A DNA stretch of 64,000 bases from Verrucomicrobiia bacterium. Its GTDB lineage: Bacteria; Verrucomicrobiota; Verrucomicrobiia; Opitutales; Cerasicoccaceae. The position numbers were made by a program, and so were the translations under genes. Shown piece after piece: positions 35,452 to 45,684 of the stretch (the first letter of the stretch is position 1; every line of letters starts with the position of its first letter). The DNA is taken from NCBI GenBank assembly GCA_030432235.1, contig JAUIHT010000005.1, forward strand, positions 62,001-126,000, given 5' to 3'. The notes beneath the pieces were generated by a model that searched no databases, was not told the origin of the DNA, and worked only from the letters and a program-made list of their open reading frames with translations.

Positions 35452-37956
35452 ATGAAAGACTTTATCCCCGCTGATGAAGCAAAAGCCATGTCGAAGGACG
35501 CGCTTTTCGCCGCACTAGAATCCGGCCCCGAGGGCCTTTCCCAGACCGAGGCGAAAAAGCGCCTCGAGGCCGTCGGGCCCAACGAGTTGACCACCAAACG
35601 GGAAAGCGCCCTGCTGCAGTTTCTGCGCTACTTCTGGGGCCCGATCCCCTGGATGATCGAAATCGCCGCCGTGCTCTCACTGGTCAACAAGGACTTTGGT
35701 GATTTCGTCATCATCGCGGTGCTGCTGGTCATCAACGCCTGCATCGGCTTCTTCCAGGAGCACCGGGCAGCCAACGCCCTCGACGCCCTGAAGGCCCAAC
35801 TGGCGCTCAAGGCGCACGCACGCCGAGACGGCGCCTGGGCCGAGGTCGAGGCCCGCGAACTGGTTCCCGGTGATCTCATCCGCATCCGCCTGGGGGAAAT
35901 CGTTCCGGCGGACCTCAAACTGGTCGACGGCGACTACGTTTCCATTGATCAGGCGGCGTTGACCGGCGAATCCCTCCCCGTGACGATGAAGACCGGCGAC
36001 ATCGCCTATTCCGGGTCGGTGGTCAAGCAGGGCGACATGACGGCGCTGGTCACCGGTACGGCGGGGAACACCTTTTTCGCGCGCACGGCCAAGCTGGTCG
36101 AGACCGCCGGGGCCGGTAGCCATTTCCAGAAGGCCGTCCTGCACATCGGCAATTTCCTCATCATCGTGGCGCTGGTGCTCTGCGTCCTGCTGACCATCGT
36201 GCTGCTGGGTCGTGGTGACAACTTTTGGGAAATCCTGCAGTTCGTACTTATCCTGGCGGTGGCTTCCATTCCTGTGGCCATGCCCGCGGTGCTGTCCGTC
36301 ACCATGGCCTTGGGTGCGCTGGCCTTGTCGAAGCAGAAGGCCATCGTCTCGCGCTTGCAGTCCATCGAGGAGCTGGCCGGCATCGACATCCTTTGCTCGG
36401 ACAAGACCGGCACGCTGACCAAAAACCAAATCACCTTGGGTGAGAGTGTGCTGCTGGGTGCATCGGATGAAGCCGCCCTTATCCAGGCTGCCGCCCTGGC
36501 ATCGCAAGGAGACAATCCCGACGCCATCGACGGCGCCGTCCTGGCGGGTTTGAAAGACAAAAACGCGCTCCAGGGCTACACCCTGAGCAAGTTTACGCCC
36601 TTCGATCCCGTCTCCAAGCGTACCGAGGGCGCCTGGACCGATGCCCAGGGTCAGACCGTGTGCACCAGCAAGGGCGCGCCGCAGGTCATCTTTAACCTTT
36701 GCGGCTTGCAGGGTGATGCACGTACGCAGGCCGACGCGACCGTGAATCAATTCGCCGCCAAGGGACTGCGCACTCTCGGGGTAGCCCGCAAAAACGCACA
36801 GGGCTGGGAGTGTCTCGGCATTCTCTCGCTCTTCGATCCGCCCCGGGACGACTCCAAGGCGACCATCGAACAGGCCATCGAGCATGGCATCGCCGTCAAG
36901 ATGGTCACCGGGGACAACACTGCCATCGCGGCGGAGATATCCGGCCAGCTCGGCCTGGGACGCCACATCCAGCCTGCCGGTCAATTCTTCACCAAGGAGG
37001 ACGATCCGGCCCACCTGCCTGAAGGCAAAGCTCACGCCATCGAGGCGGCGGACGGCTTCGCGGAGGTTTTCCCGGAACACAAGTACGGCATCGTCAAGGC
37101 CCTGCAGGGGCAAGGGCACATCGTCGGCATGACCGGTGACGGGGTCAACGACGCCCCCGCGCTCAAGCAGGCCGATGTGGGCATCGCGGTCTCCGGCGCC
37201 ACCGATGCGGCCCGGGGCGCAGCCGCGCTCATCCTGACGCAGCCGGGGCTCTCCGTCATCGTCAAGGCGGTAGAGCTGGCGCGGCAGATTTTCGAGCGCA
37301 TGCTCAGCTATACCATCTACCGTATCGCCATGACGGTGGACATCATGATCTTCGTAGTGCTGGCCATGTTGCTCTATCCCGTGGTCGGCGGGCAGCACTT
37401 TTACCCGCTCACGCCCATCATGATTATCCTGCTGGCGCTGCTGGACGACATCCCGATCATGTGCATCGCCTACGACCACACGCGGACCGATCCCAAGCCC
37501 GTGCGTTGGAACATGGGGCGGGTTATTACGGTGGCGACGACCCTCGGTGTGCTCTCCGTCGTGCAGACCTTTGGTGTGCTTTGGCTGGGCATCAACACGC
37601 TTGGGCTAGCCAGTGACCCGCAGCATCTGCAGTCGATGCTGTTCCTGCAGCTCGTCGTCGCGGGCCACCTGCTGCTCTTTCTCACCCGCACGCCGAAGTT
37701 TTTCTTCCTGCCGCCGTGGCCCTCGTGGCAATTGCTCGGGGCCATCGTCGTTACACAAATCTTCGCCGTCTGCCTGTGTGGCTTTGGTTGGCTGGTGCCG
37801 CAACTGCCCTGGAAATGGATCGGCTGGGTCTGGGTCTACAACCTCATTTGGATGGTCGGTCTGGACATCGCCAAGGTCGTTCTCTATCGCCAGTTGGACC
37901 ATAAGGCGCACCATCAGCGTCACATCCACGCCATGAGCAAGCATCTGGGCAGTTAG
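35452..37956 (+). CDS. P-type plasma-membrane H+-ATPase
   Basis: An 834-residue P3A-type ATPase. It contains the actuator motif ALTGESLPV, the phosphorylation site DKTGTLT with Asp317, the hinge GDGVNDAPALKQADVGIAV and ten or so membrane helices. The N-terminus (FIPADEAKAMSKDALF ... GLSQTEAKKRLEAVGPNEL) is the cation-transporting ATPase N domain. The closest known families pump protons outward in plants, fungi, archaea and some bacteria, using one ATP per cycle. It stands alone with its own AT-rich upstream region. Ion specificity is inferred from family membership. Confidence 0.93.
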   Translation: MKDFIPADEAKAMSKDALFAALESGPEGLSQTEAKKRLEAVGPNELTTKRESALLQFLRYFWGPIPWMIEIAAVLSLVNKDFGDFVIIAVLLVINACIGFFQEHRAANALDALKAQLALKAHARRDGAWAEVEARELVPGDLIRIRLGEIVPADLKLVDGDYVSIDQAALTGESLPVTMKTGDIAYSGSVVKQGDMTALVTGTAGNTFFARTAKLVETAGAGSHFQKAVLHIGNFLIIVALVLCVLLTIVLLGRGDNFWEILQFVLILAVASIPVAMPAVLSVTMALGALALSKQKAIVSRLQSIEELAGIDILCSDKTGTLTKNQITLGESVLLGASDEAALIQAAALASQGDNPDAIDGAVLAGLKDKNALQGYTLSKFTPFDPVSKRTEGAWTDAQGQTVCTSKGAPQVIFNLCGLQGDARTQADATVNQFAAKGLRTLGVARKNAQGWECLGILSLFDPPRDDSKATIEQAIEHGIAVKMVTGDNTAIAAEISGQLGLGRHIQPAGQFFTKEDDPAHLPEGKAHAIEAADGFAEVFPEHKYGIVKALQGQGHIVGMTGDGVNDAPALKQADVGIAVSGATDAARGAAALILTQPGLSVIVKAVELARQIFERMLSYTIYRIAMTVDIMIFVVLAMLLYPVVGGQHFYPLTPIMIILLALLDDIPIMCIAYDHTRTDPKPVRWNMGRVITVATTLGVLSVVQTFGVLWLGINTLGLASDPQHLQSMLFLQLVVAGHLLLFLTRTPKFFFLPPWPSWQLLGAIVVTQIFAVCLCGFGWLVPQLPWKWIGWVWVYNLIWMVGLDIAKVVLYRQLDHKAHHQRHIHAMSKHLGS

Positions 37957-37983
37957 CCGTTTTATTGGAGCTACACGCCTCAT

Positions 37984-38000
37984 GAGATGCGAAACATCTC
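37984..38000. other. Hairpin between convergent genes
   Basis: GAGATG-CGAAA-CATCTC (37984-38000) forms a 6-bp stem in the 54-nt gap between the ATPase and regulator genes, which converge here. There is no clear U-tract on either strand, so a terminator role is only possible. Confidence 0.35.
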
Positions 38001-38010
38001 GGTTCCAAGG

Positions 38011-38742
38011 TTACGCTTTGGGCGGATCGTAGAGGTAGCCGACGCCGTGAATGGTGCGGAAGTGATCGAGATTGCAGCCTTCCTTGGCAAAGGTGTTGCG
38101 AATTTTCACGATGTACTGGTCCAGTGAGCGGCTGCGGATATCCGCATGGACGCCCCAGACGGCATGAATGAGCGACTTGCGGCTCTGGATATTATGCGGG
38201 TTGGCCGCCAAGTATGCCAGGATGCCGAGCTCCTTGCGGCCCAGCTTCTCGGACTTGCCCGAGGGAAAATCTACCTCCATGCGCGTCGGGTTGACCGTTG
38301 CCCCGCAGAAGTCGAAAGGCTCCTCGGTCAGGCTGGCATTGTGAGTGACGCGGGTGTCACTGGCGGTTTCGGTACGACGCAGAACCGCGTGAATGCGAGC
38401 GACAAGCTCGGAGGTGCTGAAGGGCTTGGTCACATAGTCGTCAGCTCCGCGTTCGAGCGCCTTGACCTTGTCGACCTCGGAATCGTTGGCGGTGAGAAAG
38501 ATGACCGGCGCGGTGATGCCGCCTTTGCGGATTTCCTCAAGCAGGGCCATGCCCGTGGTGTCCGGTAGGCCGAAATCAAGCAACACGAGATTGACGAAAT
38601 TGCGCTCAAGGAAGTGTACGACGTTGGCGCCTTTGTTATAGACCTGCACTTGGATATCGTTGGTTTCCAGCGCGTCGGTGACCAGTTCGGCGAGGCCCTT
38701 GTCGTCTTCGACTAAAAGTATAAATGGCTTGGGTGCAGACAT
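38011..38742 (-). CDS. OmpR/PhoB-family response regulator
   Basis: A 243-residue two-component regulator. The receiver domain (1-125) has E12, D13 and D14, phospho-acceptor D56, T in FLTAND, and K in YVTKPF. The winged-helix DNA-binding domain (about 145-240) ends DHFRTIHGVGYLYDPP, typical of OmpR/PhoB proteins. No histidine kinase gene is adjacent. The first bases of the gene are duplicated about 80 nt upstream. PhoB is a tempting identity because a Pho-box-like repeat lies at 43089-43117, but nothing in the protein proves it. Confidence 0.92.
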   Translation of the reverse strand: MSAPKPFILLVEDDKGLAELVTDALETNDIQVQVYNKGANVVHFLERNFVNLVLLDFGLPDTTGMALLEEIRKGGITAPVIFLTANDSEVDKVKALERGADDYVTKPFSTSELVARIHAVLRRTETASDTRVTHNASLTEEPFDFCGATVNPTRMEVDFPSGKSEKLGRKELGILAYLAANPHNIQSRKSLIHAVWGVHADIRSRSLDQYIVKIRNTFAKEGCNLDHFRTIHGVGYLYDPPKA

Positions 38743-38823
38743 AACAGACTAAATGGAGGAGAGTAAAACAGCATTCACGCGTAAGCTCGGCTGGCAGAAT
38801 AATAAAGGCTTGGGTGCGGACAT
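38722..38823. repeat. Short direct repeat of the regulator's 5' end
   Basis: The regulator's first seven codons and flank (38722-38742) recur with two differences at 38804-38823. On the minus strand the second copy reads MSAPKPL and continues for 23 codons to a stop, just upstream of the true gene. It may be a partial tandem duplication or a small leader peptide. Confidence 0.55.
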
Positions 38824-38828
38824 GTTCT

Positions 38829-39308
38829 TTAAGTTAGCTCTTGGGCATCGGCCAGGACCTCGGCGGCGTGCTCTTCCGGTTTTACCTTCGGGTATGTCTT
38901 GGCGACCTTGCCGTCGGGGCCGATGAGGAACGACATCCGGTGGATACCGTCGTAGACCTTGCCCATGAATTTCTTTTGGCCCCAGACACCGAAGCCATCG
39001 ATGACTTTTCGGTCCGGGTCCGAAGCCAGGGCGAAAGGCAGCTGGTACTTTTCGCGGAACTTCGCGTGGGAGGCTTCGCTGTCGGCACTGATACCGATGA
39101 CGGCAATGCCGGCCTTCTGGAAATCGGCAAAGCCGTCACGGAAGGCACAGGCCTCCTTGGTGCAGCCTGGAGTGTCGTCCTTCGGGTAAAAATAGACCAG
39201 ATAGGGGCAGCCCTTCAAATCGGCCGTGCTGTGTTCAGTGCCGTCGGCGTCGTGGAAGGTGAATGTGGGCGCGTCGGCGCCGGGCTGCAGAGGATCGGGC
39301 TGGCTCAT
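38829..39308 (-). CDS. bcp: Thioredoxin-dependent peroxiredoxin Bcp
   Basis: A 159-residue PrxQ/Bcp peroxidase that reduces hydrogen peroxide and organic peroxides. The active site DDTPGCTKEAC has peroxidatic Cys49 and resolving Cys54, five residues apart, the usual Bcp arrangement. YFYPKDDTPGCT and GISADSEASHAKF are family motifs. It lies on the same strand upstream of the OmpR-type regulator, with an intergenic duplication between them. The length and motifs are normal. Confidence 0.96.
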   Translation of the reverse strand: MSQPDPLQPGADAPTFTFHDADGTEHSTADLKGCPYLVYFYPKDDTPGCTKEACAFRDGFADFQKAGIAVIGISADSEASHAKFREKYQLPFALASDPDRKVIDGFGVWGQKKFMGKVYDGIHRMSFLIGPDGKVAKTYPKVKPEEHAAEVLADAQELT

Positions 39309-39455
39309 GAGTCAGGAGAGCGGCTGTCAGTGCCTTATTTAAACTGATGAATAGATTATTTTTACAATTATGCAAACCGGATTTTTTACAATTAGCGCCT
39401 AGACCTTGCATTCGGGCTTGTCGGAAGCGCCAGGCTTGCTTTGGCTGGTGGGCTT

Positions 39456-40346
39456 ATGTCCAAAGATTCCACACCGCTTCTCATGCTGGGCCTGCCCAAG
39501 GGCAGCCTGGAAGAGGCAACCTTGAAGCTCTTCGCCAAGGCGGGCTTCAAAATCAGTCAGAGCTCCCGCTCCTATCGTCCTTCCATTGACGACCCGGAGC
39601 TGGACGGGCGCTTCGTACGCGCCCAGGAAATCAGCCGCTACGTCGAGCATGGATACTTCGACTGCGGCCTGACCGGCCATGACTGGGTGGTGGAAAACAA
39701 CGCCGATGTCGTCGAGGTCTGTGATCTCATCTATAGCCGCGCCTCCAACGTCAAGAGCCGCTGGGTGTTGGTCGTCCCGCAGGACTCGCCGGTGCAGTCG
39801 GTCAAGGACCTCGAGGGCAAGCGCATCGCCACGGAGGTCGTCAACATCGTTGGGCAGTACCTGAAGAAGAACAACGTCAGTGCCTCGGTGGAATTCTCCT
39901 GGGGCGCGACCGAGGTCAAGGTGCCCGACCTGGTGGACGCCATCGTGGACCTGACCGAGACCGGTAATTCCATCCGCGCGAACAAGCTCCGTATCGTCGA
40001 CACGCTCCTGGAAACCAACACCAAGCTCATCGCCAATAAGGAAAGCTGGGCCAATCCGGAAAAGCGCAAGAAGATCGAAAACATCGCCTTGCTGCTGCGC
40101 TCGGCCCTGATGGCAGACAAGATGGTCGGCCTCAAGCTCAACATCGAGCGTGACAAGGTGGACAGCATCATCGCAAGCCTCCCGGCCCTGCGCAACCCGA
40201 CCATTTCACCGCTGAGCTGCGACAAGTTCGTCGCGCTGGAGGTCATCCTCGACGAGAAGGTCGTGCGTGAAATCATCCCTTCGCTCAAGGCCCATGGCGC
40301 CGAGGGCATCATTGAGTACCCGCTGAACAAAGTCGTCCCGGACTGA
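39456..40346 (+). CDS. hisG: ATP phosphoribosyltransferase (long form)
   Basis: About 296 residues. It catalyses the first step of histidine biosynthesis from ATP and PRPP. The N-terminal catalytic domain shows [24 protein letters not shown] and [14 protein letters not shown], with the PRPP-binding segment [30 protein letters not shown]. The last 75 residues form the PII-like regulatory domain of long-form HisG, which binds histidine and allows hexamer feedback without HisZ. The ATG at 39456 is preferred over an upstream TTG. No other his gene is adjacent; aguB follows ten bases later. Confidence 0.95.
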   Translation: MSKDSTPLLMLGLPKGSLEEATLKLFAKAGFKISQSSRSYRPSIDDPELDGRFVRAQEISRYVEHGYFDCGLTGHDWVVENNADVVEVCDLIYSRASNVKSRWVLVVPQDSPVQSVKDLEGKRIATEVVNIVGQYLKKNNVSASVEFSWGATEVKVPDLVDAIVDLTETGNSIRANKLRIVDTLLETNTKLIANKESWANPEKRKKIENIALLLRSALMADKMVGLKLNIERDKVDSIIASLPALRNPTISPLSCDKFVALEVILDEKVVREIIPSLKAHGAEGIIEYPLNKVVPD

Positions 40347-40355
40347 TGACCGCCT

Positions 40356-41228
40356 ATGGCCGCCCCACGTACAGTCACCCTGGGCCTCGTGCAGATGAGC
40401 ATGGTGGCCGACCCGGCCAAGAACCTTGAGGCCGCCGGGGCTGCTATCGTCGAGGCGGCGGGGAAGGGCGCGCAGGTTATCGTCCTGCCGGAGCTGTTCC
40501 GCACGCTATACTTTTGCCTGACGCAGGACACGGCGCAGTTCGACCTCGCGGAAAAAATCCCCGGCCCCGTCACGGAGGCACTCTGCCCGTTGGCCAAGGA
40601 GCTGGGGGTGGTCATCATCGCGCCGGTCTTCGAGCGGGCCGCGCCGGGCGTATACTTCAATACCGCGGCGGTCATCGACGCCGACGGGAGCTACCTGGGG
40701 AAGTACCGCAAGATGCATATCCCGCAGGACCCGGGCTTTGAAGAGAAGTTCTATTTCACGCCCGGCGATCTGGGTTTTCCGGTTTTCGAAACGAAGTTCG
40801 GCAAACTCGGTGTGCTCATCTGCTGGGATCAGTGGTACCCCGAAGCCGCCCGGCTCATGGCGCTTGGCGGGGCGGAGATTCTCATCTATCCGACGGCCAT
40901 CGGCTGGCTCCCCGAGGAAAAGGCCGAACTCGGCGCGGCTCAGCACAATGCGTGGCAGACTGTCCAACGCGGGCATGCCGTGGCCAACGGCTGCTACGTC
41001 GTGGCGGTCAACCGCGGCGGCACCGAGGGCGAGACGGAGTTCTGGGGCCGGAGCTTTGTCAGTGATTTCTACGGGCAAGTCGTTGCCGAGGCCGGTGAGG
41101 CTGCCGGTGAAATAGTCACTTACACCTGCGACCTCAAAGCGCTGGAGGACTTCCGCCGCATCTGGCCCTTCTTCCGCGACCGTCGCATCGACGCCTTCGA
41201 CGATCTCAAAAAGCGCATCCGCGACTGA
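40356..41228 (+). CDS. aguB: N-carbamoylputrescine amidohydrolase
   Basis: A 290-residue nitrilase-superfamily amidase that hydrolyses N-carbamoylputrescine to putrescine, CO2 and ammonia. The catalytic triad is visible: E46 (VLPELF), K119 (YRKMHIP) and C156 (LICWDQWYPE). KYRKMHIPQDPGFEEKFYFTPGD and GWLPEEKAELGAAQHNAWQT are characteristic of AguB rather than of other nitrilase groups. The gene that makes its substrate, aguA, lies two genes downstream in the same operon, supporting the assignment. Confidence 0.94.
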   Translation: MAAPRTVTLGLVQMSMVADPAKNLEAAGAAIVEAAGKGAQVIVLPELFRTLYFCLTQDTAQFDLAEKIPGPVTEALCPLAKELGVVIIAPVFERAAPGVYFNTAAVIDADGSYLGKYRKMHIPQDPGFEEKFYFTPGDLGFPVFETKFGKLGVLICWDQWYPEAARLMALGGAEILIYPTAIGWLPEEKAELGAAQHNAWQTVQRGHAVANGCYVVAVNRGGTEGETEFWGRSFVSDFYGQVVAEAGEAAGEIVTYTCDLKALEDFRRIWPFFRDRRIDAFDDLKKRIRD

Positions 41229-41234
41229 TTTGCC

Positions 41235-41915
41235 ATGGCCGAGACCTCGCAGGAAGGCTTTTACGACGAGGCTTACTACCGTTCGCACTACGGGCGCGTG
41301 CACGACGATCCGGCCTACCACCGTCTGCGCGGGCTCTACTGGAAGCACGCTTTGTTCGACCAGGCCGGATTGCAGCCCAAGGGGCCAGTGCTGGACTTCG
41401 GCTGCGGCCTGGGGCCGGTCAGTGCGGCTTTGGATGAGGTCGAGGCTTACGACTTCTCCGCCTATGCGCGGAACTTCGTGCGCAAGCTCGGCCGTACCGT
41501 CTACGATGACCCGGCGGAGATTCCCGATGGCCGCTTCGACGTTATCCTGTCGTCGCATTGCCTGGAGCACTCGCTGACGCCACATGAGGACTTGAAGCAG
41601 TTCGCGCGCTGGGCTCGCCCTGGCGGACGCCTCGTCCTGGTGCTCCCGGTGGAAATCAACCTCGCGCCCGCGACTGCCTACGACAACGACCGCCATATGC
41701 AGGCCTGGACCTTTCAGACCATCACCAACCTCCTGCTGGCCAGTGGTTGGCAGCCGCGGCAGCAGTGCTACGTGTACGATTCACTCGGGCTCGGCAAGCT
41801 GGCGCAGCTTTTCGGCGAGGAGCGCGCCGTGGCACTTTCCTGGAAGCTCGGGCGTCTGGCCCGCAACTTCAAATCCCTCTACACCATCGCCGAGAAGACG
41901 GAGGCAAGCACATGA
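41235..41915 (+). CDS. SAM-dependent methyltransferase in the agmatine operon
   Basis: A 226-residue class I methyltransferase: VLDFGCGLGPVSAAL is motif I, FDVILSSHCLEHSLTPHEDL the acceptor-loop region, and WARPGGRLVLVLP the late motif. It lies six bases after aguB and overlaps aguA by four bases (ATGA), so it is co-translated with the putrescine pathway. The substrate is unknown; modification of a polyamine would fit the context but many UbiE-like proteins have unrelated targets. Confidence 0.82.
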   Translation: MAETSQEGFYDEAYYRSHYGRVHDDPAYHRLRGLYWKHALFDQAGLQPKGPVLDFGCGLGPVSAALDEVEAYDFSAYARNFVRKLGRTVYDDPAEIPDGRFDVILSSHCLEHSLTPHEDLKQFARWARPGGRLVLVLPVEINLAPATAYDNDRHMQAWTFQTITNLLLASGWQPRQQCYVYDSLGLGKLAQLFGEERAVALSWKLGRLARNFKSLYTIAEKTEAST

Positions 41916-42910
41916 TGAGCGAACCCGCCCCCAAAGGCTTTCGTATGCCCGCCGAATGGAAACCGCAGGCTGCCGTCTGGCTGTCCTGGCCGGTATCCAC
42001 CCATATCTGGCCGGGGCGGAAAAACGACACCTGGGAAACCTTTGCCCGGCTGGCTGCCCGCTGTAGTTATCATCAGCCGGTTGCAATCAACGCTGCCGGA
42101 GCGGCCCATGCGGAGATCACCTCGCTCCTCAATCGCGCCAAGTGCGACCTGACCGTCACCACGCTCTACGATCATGCCACGGATGACGTCTGGTGCCGCG
42201 ACCACGGGCCCATCTGGCTCAAAAACGACGCTACCGGTGAGGTCGCTCTGACGGACTGGCGCTTCAACGCCTGGGGCGGCAAGTTCGAGCCTTTCGATCA
42301 GGACGATGCCACCCCTAAGCGCATTGCGGATTCACTGGGCCTGCGCCGATTCGCGCAGGACGAAATCCTGGAGGGTGGGGCGGTCGAATGTGACGGGGAT
42401 GTTACAATACTCACGACCGAGGCCGTTCTTTGTAACAATAACCGCGATGGTCTGGATCGTACCACCTGGGAGAAGCGACTGCGCGAAGCGCTCGCCATCG
42501 AGGAGGTCGTCTGGTTGCCGGACGGTCTGCCCAACGACGACACCGACGGTCACATTGACAACATCGTGCGCTTTACCAAAACCGGGGCCGTCCTCGCGGT
42601 TGAGCCCGATGGGGTGCCGGTGCTGGAGGAGAACCTGGCGATCCTGCGGCGGCGCTTCAAGGAGGTCCTAACGATCCCGCGTCCGGCGTACTTTCACAAA
42701 GAAGAGCGCACGCCCGCAAGTTACGCCAACTTCTTGGTGTTGAACGACTACGTTATTGTCCCGGCTTACGGAGAAACAAAAAAGGACGAGGCCGCATTGG
42801 GCCTCGTCCGTGAATCAAGTGGGGTAATGAAAGGTGAGTTGTTCGATTGCCGTCTCCTCATTGAGGAGGGTGGCGCGTTACACTGCCTTACGTCAAATCA
42901 ACCACTCTAG
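41912..42910 (+). CDS. aguA: Agmatine deiminase
   Basis: About 332 residues of the guanidino-modifying superfamily. It converts agmatine to N-carbamoylputrescine and ammonia. Motifs include FRMPAEWKPQAAVWLSWP, DVWCRDHGPIWL, LEGGAVECDGDVTILTTEAVL and DDTDGHIDNIVRF, with the nucleophilic cysteine near the end in GGALHCLTSNQPL (about Cys325). The start overlaps the methyltransferase stop. The product feeds AguB in the same operon. Arginine decarboxylase, needed to make agmatine, is not in the window. The 3' end overlaps the stop of a small gene on the other strand. Confidence 0.95.
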   Translation: MMSEPAPKGFRMPAEWKPQAAVWLSWPVSTHIWPGRKNDTWETFARLAARCSYHQPVAINAAGAAHAEITSLLNRAKCDLTVTTLYDHATDDVWCRDHGPIWLKNDATGEVALTDWRFNAWGGKFEPFDQDDATPKRIADSLGLRRFAQDEILEGGAVECDGDVTILTTEAVLCNNNRDGLDRTTWEKRLREALAIEEVVWLPDGLPNDDTDGHIDNIVRFTKTGAVLAVEPDGVPVLEENLAILRRRFKEVLTIPRPAYFHKEERTPASYANFLVLNDYVIVPAYGETKKDEAALGLVRESSGVMKGELFDCRLLIEEGGALHCLTSNQPL

Positions 42911-43053
42911 CGCGTGGGCTTGTGCGCCTGCATCTTGTGATATTCTTCGCGGATCTTTTCGCTCTTGCGGCTCCACATGAAGTCGAGCAGGAAGACGGAT
43001 CCCAGCAAAGCGAGGATTGCGACGTATAGGATGATGATGATTTCTGCTGCCAT
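42907..43053 (-). CDS. 48-residue single-span membrane protein
   Basis: A small gene convergent with aguA, sharing the CTAG at both stops. The product begins MAAEIIIILYVAILALLGSV, a single membrane helix, then a basic and charged cytoplasmic tail (FMWSRKSEKIREEYHKMQAH). The helix-plus-coil shape resembles small regulatory or assembly factors of respiratory complexes and transporters, but no family is recognised. Phased 11-bp repeats lie upstream at 43089-43117, and a CATAAT hexamer precedes the gene. Another frame over the same DNA is a shadow. Confidence 0.65.
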   Translation of the reverse strand: MAAEIIIILYVAILALLGSVFLLDFMWSRKSEKIREEYHKMQAHKPTR

Positions 43054-43077
43054 TTATGTCTTCTTTCTAATTCAATT

Positions 43078-43117
43078 ATGTTACGAATGTAACAGAGCCG
43101 TAACATTCATGCAACAG
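43078..43117 (-). promoter_or_regulatory. Pho-box-like phased direct repeats
   Basis: On the minus strand three 7-nt units, CTGTTGC (43111-43117), ATGTTAC (43100-43106) and CTGTTAC (43089-43095), are separated by 4-nt spacers, giving an 11-nt period. A fourth unit (43078-43084) is inverted. PhoB-type regulators bind 7-nt direct repeats with 4-nt spacers, and CTGTTAC differs from the enterobacterial unit CTGTCAC at one base. A CATAAT hexamer follows eight bases later, then the 48-residue gene. Confidence 0.45.
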
Positions 43118-43203
43118 AAATCGTAATAATTACAAAAATCTTAAGCGCTAAAGAGCCGTGCTAATATTGCCCATTAACTCCGGGGCGGGGATTTCGGGTC
43201 CAC

Positions 43204-45235
<2,032 letters not shown>

Positions 45236-45255
45236 CAAAATGCAGTCAGGGAAAT

Positions 45256-45678
45256 TTATCCCGCCGAGGCTTTGGAGTTTGTCGGCCGGATTTTCCACTC
45301 CAGCACTTTGCGGTAGCGCGGCCAGTGGTTGTACACGATGGTGGCGACCAGTGCGCCCAGGGTGTCGGCCGTCCAGTCGTAGAGATCGAGGGTGCGTCCG
45401 GGGGTAAAGCTCTGGTGGATCTCGTCGCTCATGCCGAAGAGGGAGGTCACCACCAGGGCGATAAGCATCCGGTAGAAATCCGGCATACGCTCCGGCAGCG
45501 CGCGCAGGATACTCGTGGCGATAAGCCCGAAGACGAGGAAGTGAATCAGCTTATCGGTCCCCAGGATTGGCTGAGGTGGAAAGATGGCGGTGGCGCCACC
45601 GGACACGAGCGTGACGGAGCCCATCAGCCCGACCGCGCCGAGCCATCTGTAGATTGGCAGCTTCAAAAAGTTCGCCAT
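45256..45678 (-). CDS. VanZ-like membrane protein
   Basis: A 140-residue protein with about four hydrophobic segments and the VanZ-family motifs TDKLIHFLVFGLIAT and GMSDEIHQSFTPGRTLDLYDWTADTLGALVAT. VanZ proteins are small membrane proteins; some modulate resistance to glycopeptides, most are uncharacterised. It follows a glycosyltransferase gene by six bases on the same strand. The shared operon suggests an envelope role, which is inference. Confidence 0.85.
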   Translation of the reverse strand: MANFLKLPIYRWLGAVGLMGSVTLVSGGATAIFPPQPILGTDKLIHFLVFGLIATSILRALPERMPDFYRMLIALVVTSLFGMSDEIHQSFTPGRTLDLYDWTADTLGALVATIVYNHWPRYRKVLEWKIRPTNSKASAG

Positions 45679-45684
45679 CGACGG

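Noticed and set aside
35677-37479. A 600-codon open frame antisense to the H+-ATPase gene
   Set aside because: It mirrors a clear P-type ATPase on the plus strand and shows no recognisable protein features.
42888-43106. A 72-codon minus-strand frame past aguA
   Set aside because: Ser/Arg/Cys-rich translation without features; another frame in the same DNA gives a clean 48-residue membrane protein.
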